Assembly: GCF_016859125.1 (NCBI RefSeq)
Contig: NZ_CP069338.1
Span: 8,683,501 to 8,747,500, forward strand
Reading direction: 5' to 3'
Origin: Archangium violaceum
GTDB taxonomy: Bacteria > Myxococcota > Myxococcia > Myxococcales > Myxococcaceae
Length of the DNA stretch: 64,000 bases
In this document: piece by piece, positions 53,322 to 62,218 of the stretch
Position numbering within the stretch: position 1 is the first letter of the stretch
Layout of the letters: the number at the start of each line of letters is the position of its first letter
Notes under the pieces: generated by a model
Database searches by the model: none
What the model was told of the DNA's origin: nothing
What the model saw: only the letters and a program-made list of their open reading frames with translations
Made by a program: the position numbers and the translations under genes

Positions 53322-54047
53322 ATGGGACAGCGACTGGGTGTGAATGTGGACCACGTGGCGACGCTGCGTCAGGCGCGGCGCACCACGTATCCGGATCCCG
53401 TGACGGCGGCGGCGATCGCCGAGCTGGCCGGTGCCGGGCAGATCACCATCCACCTGCGGGAGGACCGGCGTCACATCCAGGAGCGTGACCTGCGCATCCT
53501 GCGGGAGACGGTCCAGACGCTGCTCAACCTGGAGATGGCGGCCACCCAGGAGATGGTGAAGATCGCCTACGAGCACAAGCCGGACGTGGTGACGCTGGTG
53601 CCCGAGCGCCGCGAGGAGCTCACCACCGAGGGCGGGCTCGACGTCGCCGGACAGCGCGATCACATCGCGAAGATCATCAAGAACCTCAAGGACGGGGACA
53701 TCCCCGTGTCGCTGTTCATCGACCCGGACCTGGACCAGGTGCGGGCGTCGCACAAGGTGGACGCGGACCGGATCGAGCTGCACACCGGGCGCTACTGCGA
53801 GGCGCGCAACGAGCGCGAGCGGGCGCGGGAGCTGGCTCGCATCGTGGACGCGGCGAAGGCGGCGGCGCGGCTGGGCATGACCGTGGCCGCGGGCCATGGG
53901 CTCAACTACGACAACGTGCTGCCCATCGCGCGCATCCAGGAGATCGATGAGCTGAACATCGGTCACTCCATCGTCGCTCGGGCCGTGCTGGTGGGCTTCG
54001 AGCGGGCGGTGCGGGAGATGGTCGAGCTGATGCGCAACCCGGGATAG
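53322..54047 (+). CDS. pdxJ: Pyridoxine 5'-phosphate synthase
   Basis: A 241-residue TIM-barrel enzyme that condenses 3-amino-1-hydroxyacetone phosphate with deoxyxylulose 5-phosphate to pyridoxine 5'-phosphate. The N-terminal signature [12 protein letters not shown], the [14 protein letters not shown] loop, [28 protein letters not shown] and the C-terminal [12 protein letters not shown] are all present with their catalytic His/Glu residues. The ATG at 53322 is chosen from an upstream GAGGAG; an ATG at 53283 would add 13 residues outside the family. It is 6 bp from acpS, so pdxJ-acpS are co-transcribed. Confidence 0.94.
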   Translation: MGQRLGVNVDHVATLRQARRTTYPDPVTAAAIAELAGAGQITIHLREDRRHIQERDLRILRETVQTLLNLEMAATQEMVKIAYEHKPDVVTLVPERREELTTEGGLDVAGQRDHIAKIIKNLKDGDIPVSLFIDPDLDQVRASHKVDADRIELHTGRYCEARNERERARELARIVDAAKAAARLGMTVAAGHGLNYDNVLPIARIQEIDELNIGHSIVARAVLVGFERAVREMVELMRNPG

Positions 54048-54053
54048 GGCGTC

Positions 54054-54431
54054 ATGGCGATCCTCGGCCTGGGGATGGACATCTGCTCGGTGGCGCGCAT
54101 CCAGCGCATCCTGGATGGGCCGCGCGCCGAGCGCTTCCTCGCGCGGGTGTACACGGACGCCGAGCGCGCCCTGTGTAGCGCGAGAGCGGACGCGGCCAGT
54201 GCCTACGCGGCCCGCTTCGCCGCCAAGGAGGCCCTGGTGAAGGCGCTGGGCGCTCCGCCGGGCCTCACCTGGCAGGACATGGAGGTGGTGCGCGAGGGCG
54301 GCCCACCGCGCTTCCGTCTCTCGGGCGTGGCGCTCGCGGAGATGGAGAAGCGGCGCGCGGAGGCCTTCCTCGCGCTCACCCATGACGCGGGGGTCGCCGC
54401 CGCGACGGTCGTCCTCCAGGAAAGGAGCTGA
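54054..54431 (+). CDS. acpS: Holo-[acyl-carrier-protein] synthase
   Basis: A 125-residue phosphopantetheinyl transferase that activates acyl carrier protein. AcpS landmarks are LGLGMDICSVARIQRIL with the Mg-binding Asp near residue 9, YAARFAAKEALVKALG with the second acidic ligand near residue 62, and the MEVVREGGPPRFRLSG strand. Length and motifs are typical of the trimeric AcpS type. It lies 3 bp before the nnr gene and 6 bp after pdxJ. Confidence 0.93.
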   Translation: MAILGLGMDICSVARIQRILDGPRAERFLARVYTDAERALCSARADAASAYAARFAAKEALVKALGAPPGLTWQDMEVVREGGPPRFRLSGVALAEMEKRRAEAFLALTHDAGVAAATVVLQERS

Positions 54432-54434
54432 GTC

Positions 54435-55967
54435 ATGCGCCGTGTCCTCACCGCCGCCCGGATGCGCGCGGCCGACCAGGCCGCCGAGTCCCGTTTCGGC
54501 ATGCCGTCCCCGCTGCTGATGGAGAACGCCGGCCGGTATCTGGCGGACGCGGCGCGAGAGTCGAGCGCCCCGGGCGCGCGGTACGTGGTGGTGTGCGGGC
54601 CCGGCAACAACGGGGGGGATGGGCTGGTGGCGGCGCGCTTCCTTCATGCCCACGGCCTGCGCGTGACGCTGGTGCTCGTAGGGGACCGGGCGAAGCTGAC
54701 GCCCGAGTCCAGACGCAACCTGCACGCGCTGTCGCCCCATGGCATCGAGCCCCAGCCGCTCGGCGCGGTAGGGGAGGCGAGGGCCGGCGACGTGGTGGTG
54801 GACGCGCTCTTCGGCACGGGGCTCACCCGGGCTCCGGCGGGGGAGTTCGCCGAGGCCATCCAGTACATGCTGCGCTGGCGTGCGGCGGGGGCGAAGGTGG
54901 TGGCCGCGGATATCCCCTCGGGGCTGCACACGGACACCGGCGAGCCCTTCGTGCCCTGCGTGGAGGCGGACATCACCGTCACCTTCGGCTTCGTCAAGCA
55001 GGGCCAGGTGTTGGAGCCCGGCGCCACCCTGTGCGGCGAATTGCGGTGCGTGGACATCGGCATTCCCCCCGAGGCCGTCGAGCCCCGCGAGGGCGCGGAG
55101 GTGTTCCTCGTCGAGGAGTCCGACGCGCGAGGAGCCATCGCTCCGCGCCGCTCGGACACGCACAAGGGCTCCTACGGGCATGTGCTGGTGATAGCCGGAA
55201 GCCACGGCAAGTCCGGCGCGGCGGCCATGTCGGCCCTGGGCGCGCTGCGCGGCGGCGCGGGGCTCGTCACCGTGGCCACCCGCTCCGAGGTGGTGGAGTC
55301 GGTGCTCGGCCATACGCCCGAGGTGATGGGGTGGCCGCTGGAGAATCGAGGGCCGCTCGGCATGGCGGACCTGGAGCCCCTGCTGGCCGCAGCGGACAAG
55401 AAGGACGTGCTCGTCGTGGGCCCGGGCATCCCCCGCGGCGAGGAGACGGTGAAGCTCCTGGGCACGTTGCTCTCGCGCATGGAGGTGCCCGCCGTGCTGG
55501 ATGCGGACGCGCTCAACGCCGTCGCCACCGATCTCGAGGTGCTCCGCCGGGCGAAGGGACCGCTGGTGCTCACCCCGCACCCGGGCGAGATGTCTCGGCT
55601 CACCGGTGTGCCCACCAAGGATCTGCAGAAGGCCCGCGTGGAGGTGGCTCGGGACTTCGCTCGCACGCATGGGGTGACGCTGGTGCTCAAGGGCGCCCGG
55701 ACGCTCGTGGCGCACCACGATGGCTCCGTCTTCGTCAACCCTACGGGCAACCCGGGCATGGCCACAGGTGGCATGGGCGACGTGCTGAGTGGCCTCCTGG
55801 GTGCTCTGCTGGGGCAGGGCCTGAAGCTCCCCGAGGCCGCCTGGACGGCCGTGTACGCGCATGGGCTCTCGGGAGACCTCATGGTGGCCCGTCGCGGCCG
55901 GTTGGGGTTGATCGCCACGGATGTGGCCAAGGGGCTGTGCAACGTGTGGACGAGGTGGAACCGATGA
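54435..55967 (+). CDS. nnr: Bifunctional NAD(P)H-hydrate epimerase/dehydratase
   Basis: A 510-residue fusion that repairs hydrated NAD(P)H. The N-terminal half (1-215, YjeF_N/NnrE) has CGPGNNGGDGLVAARFLHA and DALFGTGLTRAPAG; the C-terminal half (230-505, NnrD) has GSYGHVLVIAGSHGKSGAA, TPHPGEMSRLTG and the ADP-phosphate-binding loop NPGMATGGMGDVLSG. NnrE interconverts the epimers and NnrD dehydrates with ATP or ADP. It starts 3 bp after acpS and overlaps tsaE by 4 bp (ATGA). Confidence 0.94.
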   Translation: MRRVLTAARMRAADQAAESRFGMPSPLLMENAGRYLADAARESSAPGARYVVVCGPGNNGGDGLVAARFLHAHGLRVTLVLVGDRAKLTPESRRNLHALSPHGIEPQPLGAVGEARAGDVVVDALFGTGLTRAPAGEFAEAIQYMLRWRAAGAKVVAADIPSGLHTDTGEPFVPCVEADITVTFGFVKQGQVLEPGATLCGELRCVDIGIPPEAVEPREGAEVFLVEESDARGAIAPRRSDTHKGSYGHVLVIAGSHGKSGAAAMSALGALRGGAGLVTVATRSEVVESVLGHTPEVMGWPLENRGPLGMADLEPLLAAADKKDVLVVGPGIPRGEETVKLLGTLLSRMEVPAVLDADALNAVATDLEVLRRAKGPLVLTPHPGEMSRLTGVPTKDLQKARVEVARDFARTHGVTLVLKGARTLVAHHDGSVFVNPTGNPGMATGGMGDVLSGLLGALLGQGLKLPEAAWTAVYAHGLSGDLMVARRGRLGLIATDVAKGLCNVWTRWNR

Positions 55968-56449
55968 GCGCGCCCTCACTGAGCCGTACGGTGCTCTCGG
56001 GCTCACCCGAGGAGACGCACCGGTTGGGTGTCCGGCTCGGACAGTTGCTTCAGCCGGGGGACTTCGTGGGATTGGTGGGCGACCTGGGCGCGGGCAAGAC
56101 GCACCTGGTGCGCGGCGTGGCCGAGGGGGCGGGCGTGTCGCGCTCGGAGGTGGCCAGCCCCACGTTCGCCATCGTCTACCCGTACCGGGGCCGGGTGCCG
56201 CTGTACCACGCGGACCTCTACCGGCTGGCCGACTACGACGAGCTGTACGCCACGGGCTTCCTGGATCTGGTGGGCGGGGACGGCGCGGTGCTGGTGGAGT
56301 GGCTGGATAGGATTCCGGAGGCCGCGCCCCGCGAGTTCCTGCGCGTCACCCTCCGGGACACGGGCGAGGAGTCCCGCGAGCTGGTGGCCGAGGCCTGGGG
56401 CTCGAGGCCCACGCAGTTGCTGGAGGCGTGGCTGCCCTCGGAGCGCTGA
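55964..56449 (+). CDS. tsaE: tRNA threonylcarbamoyladenosine ATPase TsaE
   Basis: A 161-residue P-loop protein that works with TsaB/TsaD to make t6A at position 37 of tRNA. Walker A is [19 protein letters not shown] near residue 42, the Thr-containing switch is [12 protein letters not shown], and the [29 protein letters not shown] motifs close the active site. It overlaps nnr by 4 bp and the next gene by 1 bp. Confidence 0.93.
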   Translation: MSAPSLSRTVLSGSPEETHRLGVRLGQLLQPGDFVGLVGDLGAGKTHLVRGVAEGAGVSRSEVASPTFAIVYPYRGRVPLYHADLYRLADYDELYATGFLDLVGGDGAVLVEWLDRIPEAAPREFLRVTLRDTGEESRELVAEAWGSRPTQLLEAWLPSER

Positions 56450-57078
56450 TGGGCGAGGACAAGCGCTACCTCATTCCCGCGGGCCTCCACCGGGTGGAGC
56501 AGGAGATCCAACGCAGCCGCTTCATCACCACGGTCGCCCACACGCCGACGGTGGAGGAGGCGAAGGCCTTCGTCGCCCGGGTCCGCGAGGACTTCCCCGA
56601 CGCGAACCACAACTGCTGGGCCTACGTGGTGGGGCCGCCCGGCTCGACCAGCACGGTGGGGATGAGTGACGACGGCGAGCCGCATGGGACCGCGGGCCGG
56701 CCGATGCTCACGGCGTTGCTCCACGGCGGGGTAGGGGAGGTGGCGGCGGTCGTCACCCGCTACTTCGGTGGCACCTTGCTGGGCAAGGGCGGGCTGGTGC
56801 GGGCCTACACCGGCTGCGTCCAGCAGGCACTCGAGAGCCTGCCGACCCGCGAGCGCGTACGGAAGGCGCGCCTCGCCGTCGAGTTGGAGTACGCGAACAT
56901 CGAGGGCGTGCGCCGGCTGCTCCCCGCCCACGAGGCCCAGGTCCTCTCCGAGGAGTACGCGGTCACCGTGGGCTACCGGCTCGAGCTTCCCGTCTCCCAG
57001 GTGGATGCGTTCCGGAAGGCGCTCCTCGACGAGACCAACGGTCAGGTGCTGGTCGAGCTCGAGGAGCAGCCGGACTGA
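56449..57078 (+). CDS. YigZ/IMPACT family protein
   Basis: A 209-residue YigZ-type protein (UPF0029). Its N-domain contains [10 protein letters not shown], then [20 protein letters not shown] and [20 protein letters not shown], with the C-terminal ferredoxin-like domain [20 protein letters not shown]. The family is universal and thought to bind nucleic acid or ribosomes; biochemical role unsettled. The ATG at 56449 overlaps the tsaE stop by 1 bp; a further upstream ATG in frame lies within tsaE. Confidence 0.9.
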   Translation: MGEDKRYLIPAGLHRVEQEIQRSRFITTVAHTPTVEEAKAFVARVREDFPDANHNCWAYVVGPPGSTSTVGMSDDGEPHGTAGRPMLTALLHGGVGEVAAVVTRYFGGTLLGKGGLVRAYTGCVQQALESLPTRERVRKARLAVELEYANIEGVRRLLPAHEAQVLSEEYAVTVGYRLELPVSQVDAFRKALLDETNGQVLVELEEQPD

Positions 57079-57084
57079 GCTCGC

Positions 57085-58074
57085 CTACAGGCGGAAGGCG
57101 AGCTTGCCCACCATCTTGCCGGAGGAGAGGGTCCGGTGCGCCTCGGCGAGCGCGGCGGGCTCCAGCACGCCCGCGTCCACCGTCAGGGTCGAGGTGAGCA
57201 CGCCCTCGTCCAACAAGTCGGCCACGCGGTCGAGGATGGCCTGCTGGGAGGCCAGGTCCTTCGTCTTGTACATGGACTTCGAGAACATGAACTCCCACGA
57301 GAAGCTCGCCTTCTTGCTGAAGAGCTTCCCCATCGGCAGCGGTTGCTCGGGCTCCACGATGGACACGATGCGCCCGCTCGGCGCGATCAGCTCCGCCATC
57401 GTCTCGAAGTGCGCGTCCGTGCCGATGCAGCAGAAGATGGCATCCACGTTCTTCAGGCCGAGCGCCGCGAGCTGCGCGGGCAGGTTCTCGCGGTGGTTCA
57501 CCACGTGGTCCGCTCCCATCTTCTTCACCCAGTCCCGGGTGGTGTCGCGGGAGGCCGTGCCAATGATGGTCATCCTCGTCAGCCGCTTCGCCATCTGCAC
57601 GACGAGCGAGCCGACGCCGCCGGCCGCCCCGATGACGAGGAGGGTTCCGCCCTGCTCGACACGGAGCTGCTCGTACAGGCCCTCCCAGGCCGTGAGCGCC
57701 GTGAGGGGGATGCTCGCGGCGTGGAGGTGGTCCAGCTTGCGCGGCTTGTGGCCGACGATGCGCTCGTCCACCACGTGCAGCGACGCGTTCGTTCCCTCCC
57801 GGGTGATGTCACCGGCGTAGAAGACCTCGTCGCCCTCGCGGAAGCGCTTCACCTCCGAGCCCCGGGCGATGACGACGCCCGAGGCATCCCAGCCGAGAAC
57901 CTGGCCCGGCCGCTTCGCGCGCACCTTGGTGTCGACCGGGTTGACGGAGACGGCCTTGACCTCGACCAGGAGATCGTACGGGCCGGGCTGGGGAACCTCG
58001 CGCTCCACGAGCTCGAACCGGCTCGTATCGCTGGGGCTGACGATGAGGGCTTTCTGGATCTTGGCGGGGGCCAT
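57085..58074 (-). CDS. Zinc-binding alcohol dehydrogenase-family oxidoreductase
   Basis: A 329-residue MDR (quinone-reductase-like) enzyme. The GroES-like N-domain has LLVEVKAVSVNPVDTKVRA and LGWDASGVVIARGSEVKRFR; the cofactor domain has LLVIGAAGGVGSLVVQMAKR near residue 150, and the segment GTASRDTTRDWVKKMGADHV suggests NADP(H). No catalytic zinc ligands are seen, as in quinone oxidoreductases of the TIGR02817/ZADH type. It is divergent from a LysR regulator gene that begins 126 bp away, the typical layout of regulator and target. It probably reduces a quinone or enone under control of that regulator. Confidence 0.9.
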   Translation of the reverse strand: MAPAKIQKALIVSPSDTSRFELVEREVPQPGPYDLLVEVKAVSVNPVDTKVRAKRPGQVLGWDASGVVIARGSEVKRFREGDEVFYAGDITREGTNASLHVVDERIVGHKPRKLDHLHAASIPLTALTAWEGLYEQLRVEQGGTLLVIGAAGGVGSLVVQMAKRLTRMTIIGTASRDTTRDWVKKMGADHVVNHRENLPAQLAALGLKNVDAIFCCIGTDAHFETMAELIAPSGRIVSIVEPEQPLPMGKLFSKKASFSWEFMFSKSMYKTKDLASQQAILDRVADLLDEGVLTSTLTVDAGVLEPAALAEAHRTLSSGKMVGKLAFRL

Positions 58075-58106
58075 GGTGGCTCTCTCCTCGGAAGAAGGTG
58101 GACGGC

Positions 58107-58124
58107 TCGAGGCCAGCGCCTCGA
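58107..58124. promoter_or_regulatory. Inverted repeat between oxidoreductase and LysR genes
   Basis: TCGAGGC (58107-58113) and GCCTCGA (58118-58124) form a 7-bp inverted repeat with a CAGC centre in the 126-bp divergent intergenic region. LysR regulators bind inverted repeats in such divergent spaces, so this is a candidate operator; it does not fit the classical T-N11-A form. Confidence 0.35.
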
Positions 58125-58200
58125 TGACCCGGAACTTGCGTCTTTCCTGGCAGATGAAAAAGGCTTCCCGGGGACGAGCACTCTTGACGGGGATTCACGA

Positions 58201-59130
58201 ATGCTGGAGCACCGCGAGGCCATCACCGGAATGTCCATCCTGGTTACCGTCGTCGACGCCGGCTCGCTCAGCGCCGCCGCGGCGAAGCTGGGCATGACGT
58301 CTTCCGCGGTGAGCAAGCAGGTGTCGCGGCTCGAGGCCCGGCTCGGGATACGGCTGCTCCAGCGCACCACGCGCCGCATGCAGCTCACCGAGGCCGGTGC
58401 CCGCTACTGTGAGCGGGCCCGCTCCATCCTGGAGTCCATCGAGTCCGTCGAGCGCGAGGCGGAGAGCGTCCAGGACACGCCGCACGGCACGCTGCGCGTC
58501 ACCGCGCCGACGGTGCTCGGCCAGGTCCAGGTGATGCCGGTGGTGCTCGCCTTCCAGCGCGCGTATCCCACCGTGAAGGTTCACGTCGAGCTCTCGGACC
58601 GGAGGAGCGATCTCGTCGAGGAGGGCATCGACGTGGCCATCCGCATGACGTCCCAGCCGCCGCCGGCCTTCGTGGCCCGCAGGCTCGGTGATGATCGGCG
58701 CGTGCTCTGCGCCAGCTCCGACTACCTCACCCGGGCAGGTCGCCCGCGTCGGCCCGGCGAGCTCACGAACCATGAATGCATCGTGTTCGTCGCGGGCCAG
58801 CCCGTGGAGACGTGGCACCTGCGCGCCTCGGAGGACTCGGAGCACACCACCCCCATTCGCGTCTCGGGCCGGTTGCACGTCAACAACACCCACGCCCTGC
58901 GACAGGCCGCGCTCGCCGGCCTCGGGATCGCTGATCTGCCTCGCTACCTCGTCGAGGAGGATCTCGAGGCCGGGCGGCTCGAAGCCGTCCTCGGACGCTT
59001 CATCCCGGTGGGTCGCGGGGTGTTCGCCATCTATGCGCCCGCTCCCTACGTGCCGGCCAAGGTGCGCCGCTTCGTCGAGATGCTGGAAAAGACCTTCCGA
59101 GGCGGTGTTGCCGGGTGGCGAACATCGTAA
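58201..59130 (+). CDS. LysR-family transcription regulator
   Basis: A 309-residue regulator. The N-terminal winged helix-turn-helix is MSILVTVVDAGSLSAAAAKL followed by SSAVSKQVSRLEARLGIRLL, then the linker helix RSILESIESVEREAESVQDT. The effector domain (about 90-300) is of the CrgA/AaeR group: VLGQVQVMPVVLAFQRAYPT, RSDLVEEGIDVAIRMT, and GLGIADLPRYLVEEDLEAGR. It probably controls the divergent oxidoreductase and itself. The start is the ATG at 58201. Confidence 0.92.
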   Translation: MLEHREAITGMSILVTVVDAGSLSAAAAKLGMTSSAVSKQVSRLEARLGIRLLQRTTRRMQLTEAGARYCERARSILESIESVEREAESVQDTPHGTLRVTAPTVLGQVQVMPVVLAFQRAYPTVKVHVELSDRRSDLVEEGIDVAIRMTSQPPPAFVARRLGDDRRVLCASSDYLTRAGRPRRPGELTNHECIVFVAGQPVETWHLRASEDSEHTTPIRVSGRLHVNNTHALRQAALAGLGIADLPRYLVEEDLEAGRLEAVLGRFIPVGRGVFAIYAPAPYVPAKVRRFVEMLEKTFRGGVAGWRTS

Positions 59131-59219
59131 GGCCTCCTCTTCCCCCGGGACCGTTCGGAGGAAGGCTCGTCTCCCCACTCGCTGTCCGGGGGAATCCACT
59201 CCGGGTCTATCCTGTGCCC

Positions 59220-59654
59220 ATGACCCTCTCCCACGCAGCGAAGTGCTTCCTGCTCGTCCCGCTCGCCAGCGCGATGCTGGTGGGGTGTGGCGCCATCGAG
59301 CCACCTCCCCAGGAGTATCCCCACGCCACCGTCACCTTCGACGTGACGGTGCCCTCGGACACCCCGGCCAACGCGATCGTCACCGTGGTGGGCTCGGACC
59401 CATCGCTCGGGGGTGATGCGACTCCGGGTTTCCACCTGCGCCGCCAGGGCGAGCACTACATGGGCTCGGTGCGGCTCGCGCTCGAGGCGGACGTCTCGTT
59501 CGAGCTCTGGCTGGAGGACTCGTGGTGCCCCGAGCTCTCCGCGGACGGAGCGCAGGCACCGCGTCACTCCTTCCGGGTGGAGGGTGACATGACGGTGCCC
59601 GTCACCGTGACCGACTGGGGCGCGCCGAGCCTGGGGCCCCCCAGCAAGGGCTGA
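59220..59654 (+). CDS. Small lipoprotein with CBM20-like domain
   Basis: A 144-residue lipoprotein. The signal AAKCFLLVPLASAMLVGC ends in a lipobox. The mature part is a single beta-sandwich with TVTFDVTVPSDTPANAIVTV and GSDPSLGGDATPGFHLRR, the beginning of a CBM20/starch-binding-like fold, and VRLALEADVSFELWLEDSWC. The characteristic Trp pair is only partly kept, so carbohydrate binding is not certain. It is followed by the decayed lipoprotein at 59687. Confidence 0.75.
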   Translation: MTLSHAAKCFLLVPLASAMLVGCGAIEPPPQEYPHATVTFDVTVPSDTPANAIVTVVGSDPSLGGDATPGFHLRRQGEHYMGSVRLALEADVSFELWLEDSWCPELSADGAQAPRHSFRVEGDMTVPVTVTDWGAPSLGPPSKG

Positions 59655-59686
59655 CGCTGGTCTGGTGATTGCTTGGGGTCTGGCTC

Positions 59687-60002
59687 ATGAACGTGCGCTC
59701 CCCGCTGTCCGCTCCGCTGCTCGTGGGTCTGTGCTGACCGGTTGCGTCGAACCATCTTCCCTCGAGGAGCCAACCCCCGCTCCCGTCGTTCCCTCCACCA
59801 GGTGCCGCCCCGGTTCGAGATCGGTCAGGACGGCAATATCGAGTTGGAGCCGCTCTTCGTGTCGGCGGAATCAGGCAACTTCCACCCGGCGGCCGGCTCT
59901 CCGCTACGCGATGCCGGATGCCTCGATCTCCTCGGGCTCGACCGTGACGGGACGCCCGAGGACATCGGTGCCTACGGTGGTCCGCTGGGCAGCTGGCAGT
60001 GA
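59687..60002 (+). pseudogene. Decayed beta-helix lipoprotein gene
   Basis: ATG 59687 starts a signal (NVRSPLSAPLLVGLC) that stops at TGA 59735-59737, while a second frame reads VLTGCVEPSSLEEPTPAPVV, a clear lipobox and linker, so one base is gained or lost. A third frame further along holds the end of a right-handed beta-helix protein: PRFEIGQDGNIELEPLFVSA, AAGSPLRDAGCLDLLGLDRD, EDIGAYGGPLG, ending at TGA 60000-60002. The repeat-rich middle is missing. So the gene has at least two frame changes and a large internal deletion. Confidence 0.6.
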
Positions 60003-60036
60003 GGGCATGACCCCCACGGCCTCCTCCACCGGGCGC

Positions 60037-60879
60037 TTAGGGCCGGGTGCACAGGTCCTGCACCTTCCACCGGTGCAGGACGAGGCCGCTGTCCACGCCG
60101 ACGATGTCCTCCTCGTCGATGACGTGCCAGTGGTCCTCGCCCGACAGCTGCTCGCTGGCGAGCACGAACTGCTCGAGCTGCGTCCCCGGCTTCGGGGGAC
60201 CCCCGTGCAGACGGTGCGGGCGTTTGCCCGTCTCGGGCGCCGTGTCCGACAGGAAGAGCGTCCGGTTGCGCCGAGTCGCCACCATCACGTCCCCGTTGGT
60301 CACGAGGAAGTTCATCGACGAGCGCTCCTGCGGCGCCTGCCCCGGCTCGTCGGTGATGGCCGACACCAGCTCCATCGTCTCCGCCAGCGCGAACGCGACC
60401 GTCTCCACGCTTGCTGGCCCCTCGAGCGACTGCCGCTTCTCCAGCCGCGTGAGGAACAGGTAGAAGCAGCGCTCGGAGTCCGTGGCGCCCCGGATGTTCG
60501 CCAGCAGCTCCGGGCGGATGAGGGACTCCACCGTGGCACGGTGCCGGGCGAAGTTGCTCACCGTGCCGTTGTGCACGAAGCACCAGCGGCCGTAGTTGAA
60601 CGGGTGGGCGTTGCGCTTCTCCACCGCGCCCACGGAGGCCAGGCGCAGGTGCGCCACCACCGTGCGGGAGGACACACGGCTGCTCACCCGCTCGAAGTCG
60701 GGATCGCAGTACGCGGGTCCGAGCCCATGGGCGACGAGCGGTTGCTCGGCCTCATACGAGGCGATACCCCAACCATCCTTGTGCTCCCTCGACTGCTGGA
60801 GAAGCGAGTTCTTCTCCGTCACGAGGGACGGGTGGACCGCAGCGGGAACAGAGGAACGAAAGCCGAAGAGACGGCACAT
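60037..60879 (-). CDS. Class II glutamine amidotransferase (YafJ-like)
   Basis: A 280-residue enzyme with the GATase_4/YafJ fold. The nucleophile is Cys2 (M-C-R-L-F-G), exposed after removal of Met. Further landmarks are EHKDGWGIASYEAEQPLV, VVAHLRLASVG, the HPFNYGRWCFVHNGTVSNFA substrate loop and DSERCFYLFLT. The enzyme hydrolyses glutamine or transfers its ammonia in an unknown pathway; EgtC-type ergothioneine enzymes are relatives. It is followed at 70 bp by hutI in the same direction, but co-transcription is uncertain. Confidence 0.88.
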   Translation of the reverse strand: MCRLFGFRSSVPAAVHPSLVTEKNSLLQQSREHKDGWGIASYEAEQPLVAHGLGPAYCDPDFERVSSRVSSRTVVAHLRLASVGAVEKRNAHPFNYGRWCFVHNGTVSNFARHRATVESLIRPELLANIRGATDSERCFYLFLTRLEKRQSLEGPASVETVAFALAETMELVSAITDEPGQAPQERSSMNFLVTNGDVMVATRRNRTLFLSDTAPETGKRPHRLHGGPPKPGTQLEQFVLASEQLSGEDHWHVIDEEDIVGVDSGLVLHRWKVQDLCTRP

Positions 60880-60949
60880 GGTCTTCTTGTTTGATGATAA
60901 CGACCGGCCCAGACGGGAAGTTCCGTCACGTCCCTCTGTCCACCTGAAG

Positions 60950-62215
60950 TCATGAACAGAGGGCCCGCTCGTTTTCTACCACCACATGGCCGTCTTTAAT
61001 GACAATCCGTGCGTGATTGATTCCCAGGTGATAGGGAAGATGGCGATAGTTTGAACACGAAAAAACGACAATGTTTGCCGGATCTCCCACCGTAATCCGG
61101 CCGTATGTGTTCAAACCAAGCGCGAGCGCGGCCCCTCGGGTCGCGGCCCAGTAGGCTTCCGCGGCCGTCAGCCCGTTCTCCAGGCAGGCGAGCCCCAGGG
61201 TGAGCGGCAGGTTCTCGCTCATGGCGGAGCCCGGGTTGAGGTTGGTGCCGAGCGCCACGTTGACGCCGGCGTCGCGCAGCTTGCGCCCGGGGGCGTAGGG
61301 CCGCACGCGCAGGAAGAGGGTGGAGGTAGGGACGAGTACGGCGGTGACGCCCGCGTCCGCCAGGGCGCGGATGCCCGCGTCGCTCACGTGCTCCAGGTGG
61401 TCCGCGGTGCTGGCTCCCAGCTCGGCCGCCAGTTCGGCGCCTCCCGAGGAGGTGAGCTGGTCCACGTGCAGCCGCGGCTTGAGCCCCAGCTTCGTGGCGG
61501 CCCCGAGGATCCGGCGCGCCTCCGCGTGGCTGAAGGCGCTCTCCTCGACGAAGATGTCGCAGAAGCGCGCCAGCCCCTGCTCGGCCACCGCGGGGATGAT
61601 CTCCTTGATGCAGAGATCCATGTAGGCCTCGCGCCACTCGCGGTACTCCTCGGGCACCGCGTGCGCGCACATGAGCGTGGGCACCAACTCCAGGGGCTGG
61701 AGCGTGGAGAGCCGCTGCACCACCCGGAGCATCTTCAGCTCGTCCTGGAGCGACAGGCCGTAGCCGCTCTTCACCTCGGCGGTGGTGATGCCGTACTCCA
61801 GCATCAGCTGCAGCCGGGGCAGGGCGAGCCGGATGAGATCCTCCTCGCTGGCGAAGCGGGTGGCGCGCACGGTGTTGGCGATGCCGCCCCCGGCCTGGGC
61901 GATCTGCAGGTAGGTGGCACCCTGGCAGCGCAGGTCGAACTCGGCCGCGCGCTCACCCGCGAAGACGGCGTGGGTGTGCGGATCCACGAAGCCGGGGCCC
62001 ACGAACTGCCCGTGGGCGTCCACCACCCGGGTGGAGGGGCCCACCGCGCCCTTGGGCAGGCTGCCCTCGGAGCCCACGTACCAGACCTTCCCCCGGCGCA
62101 CGCCCACGCAGGCGTTGGGACGCGGGGTGAGGGCCTGCTCGGCGGGCTCCTGGTGGGAGCCCTCCACGGTGAGCACCTCGGACGTGTTGCGGATCAACAG
62201 CTCCAGGGTTTCCAT
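60950..62215 (-). CDS. hutI: Imidazolonepropionase
   Basis: A 421-residue amidohydrolase that opens imidazolone-5-propionate to N-formimino-L-glutamate in histidine degradation. It starts close to the strand FVGPGFVDPHTHAVFAGERA (metal H-x-H), followed by GGGIANTVRATRFASEEDL, the TTAEVKSGYGLSLQDELKML region, RLHVDQLTSSGGAELAAELG, and the last ligand region NLNPGSAMSENLPLTLGLAC. All metal ligands expected for HutI are present. It begins 3 bp after the hutU stop, so hutU-hutI are one operon. Confidence 0.95.
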   Translation of the reverse strand: METLELLIRNTSEVLTVEGSHQEPAEQALTPRPNACVGVRRGKVWYVGSEGSLPKGAVGPSTRVVDAHGQFVGPGFVDPHTHAVFAGERAAEFDLRCQGATYLQIAQAGGGIANTVRATRFASEEDLIRLALPRLQLMLEYGITTAEVKSGYGLSLQDELKMLRVVQRLSTLQPLELVPTLMCAHAVPEEYREWREAYMDLCIKEIIPAVAEQGLARFCDIFVEESAFSHAEARRILGAATKLGLKPRLHVDQLTSSGGAELAAELGASTADHLEHVSDAGIRALADAGVTAVLVPTSTLFLRVRPYAPGRKLRDAGVNVALGTNLNPGSAMSENLPLTLGLACLENGLTAAEAYWAATRGAALALGLNTYGRITVGDPANIVVFSCSNYRHLPYHLGINHARIVIKDGHVVVENERALCS

Positions 62216-62218
62216 TCG

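Noticed and set aside
51660-56006. Open frame of about 1450 codons on the minus strand antisense to glmM, pdxJ, acpS and nnr
   Set aside because: Its translation is a His/Arg/Gly-rich repeat-like shadow of the plus-strand codons; no start signal or family similarity, and it overlaps five well-supported genes.
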